Below, piece by piece: positions 1 to 9,600 of a stretch of 43,467 bases of DNA. Under the pieces are notes generated by a model. The model had not been told where the DNA came from. It did no database searches and saw nothing but the letters and a program-made list of their open reading frames with translations. The DNA comes from Prevotella sp. UBA746. GTDB taxonomy: Bacteria > Bacteroidota > Bacteroidia > Bacteroidales > Bacteroidaceae. The stretch is taken from NCBI GenBank assembly GCA_002298545.1, contig DBKQ01000050.1, positions 1,553 through 45,019 of the forward strand. The letters run 5' to 3'. Every line of letters starts with the position of its first letter. Position 1 is the first letter of the stretch. Made by a program: the position numbers and the translations under genes.

Positions 1-79
1 TCAGTAGCAGGAACACTACCAGATAGCAGCTACCTGAACATCGAATCAAGTCGAGGTAGCATTGTTCAAAATTAATCAT
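1..79 (-). CDS. Possible partial gene running off the left edge
   Basis: An open frame of 26 codons starts at an ATG at 79 on the minus strand and leaves the window with no stop. A purine-rich ribosome binding site (AAAAGGAAAC) lies just upstream of the ATG, and a promoter-like pair at 133-163 points toward it. The residues are hydrophobic at the visible end (LVVFLLL), which could be the start of a signal or membrane segment. No family can be recognised from so little sequence. It could also be a chance frame; the promoter and ribosome site are the main support. Confidence 0.35.
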   Translation of the reverse strand, partial: MINFEQCYLDLIRCSGSCYLVVFLLL

Positions 80-132
80 GTAAATCTGTTTCCTTTTTAG
101 CTTTAAATAAAATACTGAATCTGATTATTTTG

Positions 133-163
133 CGAAATTAATACTTTTAGATGTAAAAACAAA
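133..163 (-). promoter_or_regulatory. Bacteroidales-type promoter toward the left edge
   Basis: Read on the minus strand, TTTG (160-163) is followed after 19 nt by TAATTTCG (133-140). This matches the Bacteroidetes -33 TTTG / -7 TAnnTTTG arrangement with one mismatch, and it would start transcription near 126, ahead of the partial frame at 79. Confidence 0.4.
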
Positions 164-211
164 GTATTGACAGAATTTTTTGTGTTTTTCATTATCCATA
201 ATATAGATTTT

Positions 212-250
212 CCCCTCCCTACCTCTACTTTTAGTGGAGGTGGGGGAGAG
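212..250. terminator. GC-rich hairpin, possible terminator
   Basis: An imperfect inverted repeat pairs a pyrimidine arm (CTCCCTACCTCTAC) with a purine arm (GTGGAGGTGGGGGAG) around a short TTTTA loop. It lies just past the end of the small gene at 271-492 and could end the leftward transcript. Neither side has a strong T run, so this is uncertain. Confidence 0.4.
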
Positions 251-270
251 GAAGATAAAGGTATCTGTTG

Positions 271-492
271 TTAATCAGCTCCGTTGTCCCAGTCGTCCCA
301 GAACTTACGCTCATCTTCTGTAACGTATTTCTTGTCGGTTACTATCTGAAAATTCTCGTTGCTTATAAAATTTTTCTGTTCGCCGTCAACATGTATTTTT
401 CCAACAGAACCGGTAAAAAACGTTGGAGCCATAAGTTCGCTATCAAAATTTACCATTGCCACACTTGGCTGTATATATTTTTTCCTTTTCAT
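271..492 (-). CDS. Small conserved-type hypothetical protein (73 aa)
   Basis: This encodes a 73-residue protein starting MKRKKYIQPSVAMVNFDSEL and ending in an acidic tail (FWDDWDNGAD). Short proteins opening with MKKKYIQP-like sequence are common in Prevotella and Bacteroides genomes, and their function is unknown. There is no clear signal peptide or membrane segment. It lies 44 nt downstream of the large T9SS secreted protein on the same strand, so the two probably share a transcript. The start is the only ATG at the family-like MKRKKY position. The assignment as a real gene rests on this resemblance and on its operon position. Confidence 0.7.
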   Translation of the reverse strand: MKRKKYIQPSVAMVNFDSELMAPTFFTGSVGKIHVDGEQKNFISNENFQIVTDKKYVTEDERKFWDDWDNGAD

Positions 493-536
493 CTCATTAG
501 CTGTTTTTATCGGGGTTCTCCAAAAGTTCCGAACAA

Positions 537-1982
537 TTATCTTTTCATCATTTTCTTGCCGTTTACTATATATATTCCGCTTGGCAGATGGTCTACCGAT
601 ATGCCACTGGCAATCTTCTGTCCGCCGATGGTATAGATGCCGTCGGCATACTTGGCGATGGTGTTGATGCCGTCTGCCTCCGCTATGGAGTCAATAGATG
701 TACTGGAGTCGCTGATGCCGTTGATAATCAGTTTCACGTCTTGTTGTTCTACAGAGCTTTGTGGCTCGTCATACTGGAACCAGCAGCGGAATGCCTTCAG
801 TCCGTAGCCGTTTTCCATATCCGGTACTTTATACATTGTGCCGCCTTTCATTATATATGCGTTGCCACCGCGCAGCGTCGGTCTGCCTTCGATAATCTTG
901 TTGCCGTAGCTGTTGCCGCCCTCCTCAATATTCTCGAATGTCTTGCAGAGCGTGGCATAGCAGTGGAGTGTGCCGAGGTCGGAACCGGAAGGCGTTGAAC
1001 TCTTCGCGTCTATGGTATAATTGTATGTCGTACCGTTTATTGTAGCCTTATATTCATCGCCTGTTGAGAAGTCATAATACTTTGTCGTCGTTCCATTTTC
1101 CTCTTTCGGTGTCAGCGTTACGTTGCTCACGAGATAATGGTTTTCGGGACACTTTACGGTAATGAACTCGCTCGGATTGCTTCTCTTGGCGAGCTGTGCC
1201 TCGTATTCGGTGTTTGCTGCTCCTGTTTCTACAGGCTTTATGATGTAAGGTTTGTAAGCCTCGAGCATCACGTCGTCGTCATTCTCCGGCTCTACATAAG
1301 TGAAGCGCACGCTAATTGAGGTCAGTTCATATAGTTCTGCAAGTTTCGCATCGCTACCGAAGGTGTCGGCGAATTGCTTCTTGGTGAGTGATACTGGTAG
1401 CATTAGTGTGTTCCATTTATTGGGAGTGAATGTGCGGTAGAGGTGCATCGGCTTGTTCTCGTAGGTATGTATTGTCTGGTCGAAATAATCCATATCGGTA
1501 TAATTCTCGTTGAGCACAAGGTTCGGTACATCGCTCTTTCCGCCAAAGAGCAGGTGGAAGTTGTCGAACACTGTGAATTCGTCGGCTGCCGCCACATCCG
1601 TAGCCCCGCCGTTCACGTTTATGCCGAAGCGCAGATATACAGGATTCTCTCTGCTGATTTCCGCTCCGTCCACCTTATCTATATATATAAGCACATAGTT
1701 GCGGTATTTCTCTATGGTCTTAGTGCCGTCAGCATCAGTCAAAGCATCATCATTCATTGCTGTGGCGGCATTATACTGTGGCATGCTGTAGTCGTAAGGC
1801 CAAAGGGCTTTTGTATTCATTTTCAGTGCCTCTACATCAGAAGCCGTTACCTTCACCAGGTCTTTCACGATTGGTTCTGAAACCTTCTCGCCGTCGATAC
1901 CGCTCACTCGCTGCACGAAGAGTTTGGCATCCACATTCGACATGCCTTGGCAGCGCACAGAATACCACCCGGGATAATACAC
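537..1982 (-). CDS. C-terminal part of large secreted T9SS protein, beyond an in-frame TAG
   Basis: This frame continues the reading frame of the upstream gene (1992-4058) exactly. Only the TAG at 1992-1994 and three sense codons (D-I-A) separate the two. About 480 residues follow with no other stop, ending in a motif like a type A T9SS sorting signal (GIYTIGGQKIA..., LPSGIYIVNGKK...). The nominal GTG start at 1980-1982 has no special ribosome site, so I read this as the remainder of one gene of about 1174 codons, not a separate gene. If translation stops at the TAG, the protein loses its sorting signal and should not reach the cell surface. The interior beta-rich sequence is not a family I recognise. 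Alternatives are a sequencing error, a recent nonsense mutation or readthrough. Confidence 0.7.
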   Translation of the reverse strand: MYYPGWYSVRCQGMSNVDAKLFVQRVSGIDGEKVSEPIVKDLVKVTASDVEALKMNTKALWPYDYSMPQYNAATAMNDDALTDADGTKTIEKYRNYVLIYIDKVDGAEISRENPVYLRFGINVNGGATDVAAADEFTVFDNFHLLFGGKSDVPNLVLNENYTDMDYFDQTIHTYENKPMHLYRTFTPNKWNTLMLPVSLTKKQFADTFGSDAKLAELYELTSISVRFTYVEPENDDDVMLEAYKPYIIKPVETGAANTEYEAQLAKRSNPSEFITVKCPENHYLVSNVTLTPKEENGTTTKYYDFSTGDEYKATINGTTYNYTIDAKSSTPSGSDLGTLHCYATLCKTFENIEEGGNSYGNKIIEGRPTLRGGNAYIMKGGTMYKVPDMENGYGLKAFRCWFQYDEPQSSVEQQDVKLIINGISDSSTSIDSIAEADGINTIAKYADGIYTIGGQKIASGISVDHLPSGIYIVNGKKMMKR

Positions 1983-1991
1983 GGCGATATC

Positions 1992-4058
1992 CTAATACAT
2001 ACGTCCGCGTCCACCGTTGCCAATCTTTGCACTCATGTACTGTGAGTGGGTAATCTTCATCTTGTCGTTACCGTTGAAGTCGCTGCTGTTGCCTGTATCG
2101 GCGGTCTTGTAAATATAGTCTTGTTGCGTAGGCGATGTCTTGTAATAGCCGTCGTAGCCTATCTTTAATTTTGCCTCCGTCTCAAGTGTCGATTCTGATT
2201 TAAGTCCGTCATCGATTTTCCATCTGTCCAGCGCACCGCTCTCTCTCGAGAAAGTAGGGTCGCTCATGAGATAGGTAAGCTCTACCGGATTTGCCATCTC
2301 GCTCTTCACGCCACCGATAAGGTCGAGGTATTCGCTGAGCGATACTATCTTCCACATGGCATTCTTTGGATTTGTAGTATCAAGTTCCGTCGACAGCTCT
2401 GCGGTGTTGTACTCATCGCTAATCTTGCCGTCTTGATTTGTGTCGGCAAGGTGGTAGAAACGAGAAGGATCGGTGTCTTTAAACTCGTTGCGCCCCGTAA
2501 CGTAACCGTTGGTTGCCTGCAGATAGAATCTTTGTCTTATACGGTGTCCGTCGTCGTCCTTATCATTGTCTGTTCCGTCGTTTTTATATGGCAGATATTG
2601 TGTCATTTGGAAGATGTTACCAGACTCTCCGCCTGCCGTTACCGGAATGAATGTCCATTGTGCCATCTCGCGATGGTCTTCTGCATCTGATATTCCGCGG
2701 TCTACATAGCAGCCCACGATACCGGCAGTGCCACCAAGACTCGTTACAAGATTGGTGTTCATTTGTGAGAAAGCGAGGTATTTTCCTTCTTCGCTCTTTG
2801 CCTCGGTAGTGCTTCTTATCTTTGAGGAGATGAACCATGTCTGCATATCTGTCTTCTCATCGTCTTTTTCGGCATACACATAGCTGTCGAATGTTGTGGC
2901 GTAAGGTTTTCCGCTGCCGCTCTCGTCGATAACGTATTTATTGTCGTTGCCGATATAGATTGTTCCGTCTGCGTTGTACTTGAAATTCACTATGTCGCCT
3001 GCCTTATTGGCTATGTAAGGCACTTCAAGTGTGAGCGGTGACAGTTCGGTAACTGAAATTCCGTCTTTTGAGAAAACAATTTTTGCCCTACCGAGAACGT
3101 TGCTGATGTTGTAACGCGACTTGCTGTCGTCTCCACGGTATTTTGCCGTAGCATCTATATAGTTGACCTGTAGATTGTGTGCCGACTGACTGTAATAAAT
3201 ATGGATGTTGTACTTTCCTTTACCTACGTTTGCATCAGAAGAACTGTAGAGCCAATTAGCTATGTCATTGCCTATAGATATGATATTCTCTGGATTGTTG
3301 CCTGCTGCTCCGTCATTATTATCGAAACAGTTTGCCATATCTAACGTAACCTCTATCTTGTCGGTATTGATATCAAAGTCGGTTGCATCGACTTTGAACT
3401 TCTCTCCATTTGGACTGTAGTTTTCCTTTAGAACGGTTTCTGTTTCCGTGCCGTCGCTGGCTGTGCGTATATGTTTTATGCTCTCGTATGTGGCATGGCT
3501 GCGGCCATGGCCCTCCTGGCTGCCTATCTGTAGGGATTTCAGTTTCGTAACTCCCGATTTCTCGTCTGTGATGGCAGCATTCACATTTTTGAGCAATGAC
3601 GATGTGTCGGTAACCTTACCTTTCAAGATAAAAGGATTGCCGTCGTCGGGATAGCGGATTTCTGAAGAATGACTAATCTTTGTCTCGTTTCGGCGCTGTA
3701 GCCAGAATAGCTTTGGTGTGTCGCCAAGTAAGGTCTGATTTCCCCACCAGCTTCCGGCTGAGAGGAATTTCTGTGTTCCGATGTTGTAAATAAGGAAAAT
3801 CCTGTTCATCAGGTCTGATTGCTCCGCCGAACTTGATGCCGTGGTGGGGCATCCCGTGGTGGCTATTGACACCGCAGAAACATTATTGATGTCAACTCCT
3901 TTTAGCTCACCGATTTTCTCGGGCAATGTGGTTGTCTCCCTTTCTTCGTCATCTCCACTTGGAGTGACTGTGCATAGGGGCATAGCGTTTAGATTCGCGG
4001 CACAAAGCAATGCCGCAAATGAAAATGTTGCACGTGATAATGAGTTAAATAAAACCAT
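1992..4058 (-). CDS. N-terminal part of large secreted protein, truncated by TAG
   Basis: The 688-residue product begins with a hydrophobic signal-peptide-like segment (SFAALLCAANLNA) and then a long secreted-type sequence. A stretch around VYNIGTQ-like residues (IYNIGTQKFLSAGSWWGN) resembles repeated domains in large Prevotella surface proteins, but I cannot name a family. The frame ends at a TAG at 1992-1994 after ...GRMY, and the same frame then continues for 485 codons to a T9SS-type C-terminus. The residue lost could have been tyrosine (TAT or TAC to TAG). A TACTTTTG promoter box lies about 145 nt upstream. The function is unknown; an outer-surface or secreted role is inferred from the signal peptide and the distal sorting motif. 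Confidence 0.75.
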   Translation of the reverse strand: MVLFNSLSRATFSFAALLCAANLNAMPLCTVTPSGDDEERETTTLPEKIGELKGVDINNVSAVSIATTGCPTTASSSAEQSDLMNRIFLIYNIGTQKFLSAGSWWGNQTLLGDTPKLFWLQRRNETKISHSSEIRYPDDGNPFILKGKVTDTSSLLKNVNAAITDEKSGVTKLKSLQIGSQEGHGRSHATYESIKHIRTASDGTETETVLKENYSPNGEKFKVDATDFDINTDKIEVTLDMANCFDNNDGAAGNNPENIISIGNDIANWLYSSSDANVGKGKYNIHIYYSQSAHNLQVNYIDATAKYRGDDSKSRYNISNVLGRAKIVFSKDGISVTELSPLTLEVPYIANKAGDIVNFKYNADGTIYIGNDNKYVIDESGSGKPYATTFDSYVYAEKDDEKTDMQTWFISSKIRSTTEAKSEEGKYLAFSQMNTNLVTSLGGTAGIVGCYVDRGISDAEDHREMAQWTFIPVTAGGESGNIFQMTQYLPYKNDGTDNDKDDDGHRIRQRFYLQATNGYVTGRNEFKDTDPSRFYHLADTNQDGKISDEYNTAELSTELDTTNPKNAMWKIVSLSEYLDLIGGVKSEMANPVELTYLMSDPTFSRESGALDRWKIDDGLKSESTLETEAKLKIGYDGYYKTSPTQQDYIYKTADTGNSSDFNGNDKMKITHSQYMSAKIGNGGRGRMY

Positions 4059-4203
4059 ACTACTAATCCTTTACCTATTAAACAATACTATTCTATATCT
4101 GAAAATTGTAGCTATTATGCCTTTTATTTCGGCATTAATGTATTGCGACCGCTGTCGCATATGTCTGTGTACCCATTACAAACGTTACATTGTATTTTGA
4201 TTG

Positions 4204-4211
4204 CAAAAGTA
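4204..4211 (-). promoter_or_regulatory. -7 promoter box TACTTTTG
   Basis: CAAAAGTA on the plus strand reads TACTTTTG on the minus strand, matching TAnnTTTG. It would drive the secreted protein gene starting at 4058 with a leader of about 140 nt. A clear -33 TTTG was not found. Confidence 0.45.
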
Positions 4212-4290
4212 GTAAAAATCCGTTATAAAATGAAATATATTGCCATTTTATTGACTTTAATGTCTGTCGCTATGTATAAATACAAAAAAT

Positions 4291-4318
4291 GGGGAACTAA
4301 CCTCGCGGCCAATTCCCC
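4291..4318 (-). terminator. Intrinsic terminator after the lpxA-like gene
   Basis: GGGGAA (4291-4296) pairs with TTCCCC (4313-4318). On the minus strand the stem is followed by ATTTTTTGTA, as expected for a terminator just past the end of the gene at 4355. Confidence 0.6.
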
Positions 4319-4354
4319 CAAAAACCATGCTATGAAAAAAATATTAGGTATGAT

Positions 4355-5128
4355 TTACATTTTGCTTATGATTCCTATTTTTGTATTTTCAAGGAAGGAA
4401 ACGATAGCGTCGATTTCCTTGCCCGAAGGCACCTGCTCCTTGATCTGGTTGATGGCATCAAACACACTTGTCTGTCCGTGGAACACCAGTCGGTAGGCAT
4501 TCGCGATATGACCTACTACCTTGTGGTCGGTGCCTGAGTTCTGGAGCAGAGTCTCGTTCACGCCGCCATAGCGCACTGGGTTGTCGGTAGCCACGATAAA
4601 CGGTGGCACGTCTTTGCTGATACGCACACCGCCGGTTACCATCGATGCACCGCCCACACGTACGTTGGCATTCACGATAACACCGGAAGAGAAGATTACA
4701 GCACTGTGAATCTCGCAGTCGCCGGCAACCTTGGTTCCGTAGCCGAATGTACAGTAGTCGTCCACTTTAGTATCGTGAGAGATATGCACACCCTCCATAA
4801 AGAAGTTGCGGTTTCCGATGCGAGTCTCGCCGTCCTTGAAAGTGGCACGGTTGATTACCACATTCTCGCGGAAGATATTCTCGTCGCCGATAACGAGGGC
4901 AGTCTCGTCGCCCTTGAAGTTGAAGTCCTGTGGCTCAGCTCCAAGCACGGTGTTCTGATAAACCTTGTTGCCCTTTCCCATGCGGGTTCCCTTCATGATG
5001 CTCACATAAGGGAAGATAACGCAGTCGTCGCCAATCACCACATCATCCTCTATATAAGCGAAAGGATAAATGGTAACATTCTTTCCGATCTTTGCGCCCG
5101 GGGCTATATATGCTTTTTCACTTATCAT
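4355..5128 (-). CDS. lpxA: LpxA-family acyl-ACP--UDP-N-acetylglucosamine O-acyltransferase
   Basis: The 257-residue protein is a left-handed beta-helix hexapeptide-repeat acyltransferase (repeats such as IAPGAKIGKNVTIYPFAYI over the first 180 residues) followed by an alpha-helical C-terminus. LpxA attaches the first hydroxyacyl chain to UDP-GlcNAc in lipid A synthesis in the cytoplasm. The segment FFMEGVHISHDTKV contains the His expected at the catalytic position. The usual LpxA stretch with HQF after the active site is here replaced by IFSSGVIVNANV, so this may be a diverged paralogue. It is not next to lpxC/fabZ or lpxD in this window. Instead it is the last gene after the efflux channel, separated by an 86-nt gap with a TTCATTCTT-type repeat. 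Confidence 0.75.
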   Translation of the reverse strand: MISEKAYIAPGAKIGKNVTIYPFAYIEDDVVIGDDCVIFPYVSIMKGTRMGKGNKVYQNTVLGAEPQDFNFKGDETALVIGDENIFRENVVINRATFKDGETRIGNRNFFMEGVHISHDTKVDDYCTFGYGTKVAGDCEIHSAVIFSSGVIVNANVRVGGASMVTGGVRISKDVPPFIVATDNPVRYGGVNETLLQNSGTDHKVVGHIANAYRLVFHGQTSVFDAINQIKEQVPSGKEIDAIVSFLENTKIGIISKM

Positions 5129-5169
5129 AATAATTGATTTTGAATTTAAAATTTAGAATTCAGAACTCA

Positions 5170-5212
5170 AGAAATTTTCATTCTTTATTCTTCATTCTTC
5201 ATTCTTTATTTA
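5170..5212. repeat. ATTCTT-type simple repeat between lpxA-like and efflux channel genes
   Basis: The gap holds several near-copies of TTCATTCTT/TTTATTCTT. It is one of several simple repeats in the intergenic gaps of this window. Confidence 0.6.
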
Positions 5213-5214
5213 AA

Positions 5215-6600
5215 TTAATTTCTTCCTCCGCCCAGAGCGTAGTAGAGATTAACCACAGCCTGCATCTTGTAGAAGTCGTCGGCAACCTTAGAGAGTTGTG
5301 CGTTAAGCAGACTCTGCTGGGCTGTGATAACCTCCAAATATGTGCTGCTGCCCTCGTTGAAGAGCATCTTGGTATATTCCACGTTCTTCGTGAGACTCTC
5401 CACCTGCTTCTCTTCGAGCTTAGACTTCTCGTCGGAAGAGTTGTAGAGCACGAGGGCGTTGCTAACCTCGCTACCGGCAGAAAGCACTGCATTCTGCCAT
5501 GTGTTGTAGGCCTGCTCCTGCTGAGCTTTTGCCACCTTCAAGCCTGCGATGAGCTGACCGTTGGCAAAGATTGGCTGAACAAGACTTCCCACTGCGTTCC
5601 AGAGCATCTTGCCAGGATTTACGATGCCCATACCGCTACTGTTGGTGTAGGCACCCGAACCGCTGATTGTGATGCTTGGGTAGAAGCGGGAACGTGCCTG
5701 GTTGGTGTTGTAGAAACACTGTGCAAGACTCATCTCGGCATAGTGCACGTCAGGACGGTTGTTCAGGAGCTGAATGTTCACGCCAGTGCTGAATGTAGAA
5801 GGCAGCGACTGGTCTTCAAGCTTGCCGCGGCTGATGGTCTGTGCCGGCTGACCGAGAAGGAGGGAGAGTGAGTTCTCCGTTTCGCGAATCTGGCGCTTCA
5901 GGTCGGCAGCTTGTGCAAGAACAGAATAATAGTTTGATTCAGCACTCTGCACACCGGTCTCCTTAACGCGGCCCAACTCTTTCTGGAGTTTCATGATGTT
6001 CCATGTGTCCTTGGTCAGAGTTGTCATGTTGTCTACAATCTCCAGCTGCTTGTCGAGCATCATGAGCGTGTAGTACATGTTGGCGATATTTGAAATCAAG
6101 CCTGTCTGTACCACGAGCTGATAGTCTTTTGTTGCGAGGAGCGACATCTGTGCGCTGCGCTTGGCATTGAGCAGATTGCCGAAGAGGTCGATGCTCCAGC
6201 TTGCCTGTACCGGCAGGGAGTAAACCTTAGTTGCCTTGTTGCCGTCCCATGATGTTATTGTTCCCGAAGGAGCAAAGGTGAACGACGGAACGAATGCCAA
6301 CTTAGCCACCTTGAGCTGTGCCTCCACCATCTTCACGTTGAGGGCGGCATTGAGCATATTGGTGTTGTGGGCAAGTCCGGTCTCGATGAGCGACTGCAGC
6401 TGCGGGTCGGTGAAGACGCTGCGCCACGGCAGATTGCCGAAGCTTGTGGTGTCGCTCACGGCGAGAGTGTCGGAGATTGATGCCGAATCGCGCACCAGTC
6501 CCTTCACGTTCACGTCGGGACGCTCATATTTGTTGTATATTCCGCAACTGCCGAAAATCAGTCCGGCAGAGGCGAATGCGATGATACTTCTGAGTTTCAT
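5215..6600 (-). CDS. RND efflux outer-membrane channel lipoprotein (TolC/OprM family)
   Basis: The 461-residue protein starts with a lipoprotein signal (AGLIFGSC, with Cys after the lipobox) and contains the two outer-membrane efflux repeats typical of OprM/NodT-type channels, including the motif YNTNQARSRFYPSI and LLNNRPDVHYAE. Such proteins form a trimeric exit duct that docks on an RND pump and its adaptor and exports drugs or other small molecules across the outer membrane. The order adaptor, pump, channel on one strand matches a standard tripartite operon, with 80 nt between the pump stop and this start. The specific substrate cannot be told from sequence. Confidence 0.92.
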   Translation of the reverse strand: MKLRSIIAFASAGLIFGSCGIYNKYERPDVNVKGLVRDSASISDTLAVSDTTSFGNLPWRSVFTDPQLQSLIETGLAHNTNMLNAALNVKMVEAQLKVAKLAFVPSFTFAPSGTITSWDGNKATKVYSLPVQASWSIDLFGNLLNAKRSAQMSLLATKDYQLVVQTGLISNIANMYYTLMMLDKQLEIVDNMTTLTKDTWNIMKLQKELGRVKETGVQSAESNYYSVLAQAADLKRQIRETENSLSLLLGQPAQTISRGKLEDQSLPSTFSTGVNIQLLNNRPDVHYAEMSLAQCFYNTNQARSRFYPSITISGSGAYTNSSGMGIVNPGKMLWNAVGSLVQPIFANGQLIAGLKVAKAQQEQAYNTWQNAVLSAGSEVSNALVLYNSSDEKSKLEEKQVESLTKNVEYTKMLFNEGSSTYLEVITAQQSLLNAQLSKVADDFYKMQAVVNLYYALGGGRN

Positions 6601-6680
6601 ATAAATGAATTATTTGTTTTATCCATTCTCCCGGACATCCCCATAAAGGGAATATCCGGTGAATATGGAATATTGCTTTT

Positions 6681-9600
6681 TTACTTCTTAGAGCTCTTGT
6701 CTATCTGTTCCTGCAAAGCTCCAGCCACATATGGGTTGGTGTATTGCTTAACCTCAGAGTCAACATTAGCGTTGTCGCCTTCAAACTCGATAGGCTTAAC
6801 CTTCTCCTGCAGAGTCTGGAAGATATAGAACAATGCCGGAACGACCATAATCTGGCAAAGCATACCGATAAGCATACCGCCTACGGCTGCAGCACCGAGT
6901 GTCATGTTTCCGTTGTAACCTACACCCCAAGGCATGAGCAATGGCAACAGACCGATAATCATGGCGAGTGAGGTCATCAGAATAGGACGCAGACGGGCTG
7001 ATGCTCCAAGCACTGCCGACCATGATATTGCCATACCCGTACGACGGCGCTCAAGGGCGAACTGTACGATAAGGATGGCGTTCTTGGCAAGAAGTCCCAT
7101 CAACATAATCAACGCAATCTGCATGTAGATATCGTTGTTCTTTCCGAACATATTAGTGAAGAGGAATGCTCCTGCAAGACCGAACGGAATAGAGAGGATT
7201 ACAGACAGCGGCAAGATGTATGACTCATACTGTGCTGAAAGAATCAAGTAAACGAATGTCAGACAGAGCACGAAGATGATTGCAGTTGAGTTGCTTGACT
7301 CCTGCTCCGTACGTGTCAATCCGGAGAACTCGTAGGTGTATCCCGTAGGTAGTGCAGTCTTTGCCACTTCTGCCATTGCATTGATAGCATCACCGGTTGA
7401 GTAGCCCTCGGCAGCCGATGCGTTCACGTTGATAGAGGTGAACAGGTTGAAACGGTCGATTTCCTGTGGACCGTAAACGCGGCTTAGGTTTACATACTCC
7501 TTGATAGGAGCCATCTCGCCGGCGCTTGTGCGAACGTAGATATTGTCGAGACTCTTCAGGTCGGCACGGTCTTTAGGTTCAGATTGGATGTACACACGGT
7601 ACAGCTTACCATAAGAGTTGAAGTTACTTGCATACATACCTCCGTAGTATCCCTGCATAGTGGTCAACACCGTGCTTGGGTCGATACCGCTCTGTTTACA
7701 CTTAGCCACGTCCACGTCTATCTTATACTGTGGATACTTTGTATCATAAGAAGTCATGGCGTTAGAGATTTCCGGACGCTTGTTGAGTTCGGCGATATAC
7801 TTCTGGGTAATCTCGTAGAACTTGTTCACGTCGCCACCGGTGCGGTCCTGCATAGAGAAGGTCATACCGTTGGTTGCCGAGAATCCCTGTACCATAGGCG
7901 GCTGGAAGGCAAGAATCTGTGCGCCCTTGATAGCGGCAGTCTGCTTGTATATCATACCGAGCACCATTGTAGAACCGAGGTTGTGAACGCCGATATACTT
8001 CAGCGGTCCTTCCATCTTCTGGCGCTCCTCGAATGATTTCAGTTTGATAATGAACGTACCCTGGTTTGAACCCTGGCCGGCGATGAAGTTGTAACCTGTA
8101 ACGCGCATACGGCTCTGGATTGCCGGGTTGGTGGCGAGCATACGGTCTACCTGGTCCATCACTTCGTTGGTCTTCTTCATTGAAGTGCCAGGAGGTGTTG
8201 AAACGGTACAGAACACGGTACCGGTATCCTCATCAGGTACAAGACCCGTCTTGGTTGTAGACATGAGAACTGCCATAGCTGCGATACCAACGATTACGGC
8301 ACTGATAGCTATAACCGGGCGCTCCACCAGTCGGCGTACACCCTTGGTATATTTAGCCTGAACCTTTCCGTAAGCTGCGTTGAACGAAGCGTGGAAACGG
8401 TCAATCATAGACATCTTGCGCTCAGAACCGTCCTCATTCTTCGGCTTCAGCAACATTGCACAAAGCGCAGGAGAAAGCGTCAAGGCGTTGAGGGCAGAGA
8501 TGATGATGGCGATAGCCATTGTAACACCGAACTCTCGATAGAATGCTCCTGATGTTCCACCCATGAACGACACAGGGATGAACACGGATGCCATAACGAG
8601 GGTGATGGAGATGATAGCTCCCGAAATCTCGTTCATGGCGTCGATAGAAGCCGTAGTAGCCGACTTGTAACCGAGGTCGAGCTTGGCATGCACAGCCTCG
8701 ACCACCACGATGGCATCATCCACCACAATAGCGATGGCAAGCACGAGGGCGGCGAGTGTAAGCAAGTTCAGCGAGAAGCCAAATACATAGAGGAAGAAGA
8801 ATGTACCGATCAATGACACCGGAACGGCAATCAACGGGATAAGTGTAGATCGTGTATCCTGCAAGAAGATATAAACCACGATAAACACAAGGATGAATGC
8901 CTCGATGAGGGTCTTGACCAAGTCTTCGATAGAAGCGAAGAGGAACTCCGTTACATCCTGCATCACGTCGAAGTGCAGACCAGGAGGCATTGATGCTTCC
9001 TGCTCCTTCAGGAGCTTCTTGATGTTTGTTGCGATATCGGTAGCGTTAGAACCGGCAGTCTGGGTCACCATCATAGTAACAGAAGGTTTGCCGTTGTTCT
9101 TTGACTCCACGGTATACGAGAGAGCACCCATCTCAACACGTGCCACGTCGCGGACGCGGATGGTCTGTCCATCCTGTGTAGACTTGATAATCATGTCGCC
9201 AAACTCCTCTGGAGTCTTCAGACGACCTTTGTAGCGGAACGTGTACTGATACTGGTTGTCGCTCTGCTCGCCCACTGAACCAGGGGCAGCCTCGATATTC
9301 TGCTGTGAGAGTACGCCGGTGAGGTCGGTAGGAATCAAGCCGTAGCTCTTCATCTTAACCGGATCAATCCACAGGCGCATGGTGTAGTCTTTCTGTGAGA
9401 ACGACTGACACTCACCAACACCGTTCACACGCTTGATGGCTGGGATGACGTTGATATTGGCATAGTTAGCCAGGAACTCGTCGTCGTAGCGGTCGTCGTC
9501 GGCAGTAAGACCGAAGAGGATAACCGTAGACGACTGTCGCTTTGTTACCGTCACACCGGCTTTGGTAACTTCGGCAGGCAGCAGCGCCGATGCCTGAGAC

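Noticed and set aside
1992..1994. Genome-wide recoding of TAG as an amino acid
   Set aside because: dnaK and the integrase end normally at TAG, so TAG works as a stop here.
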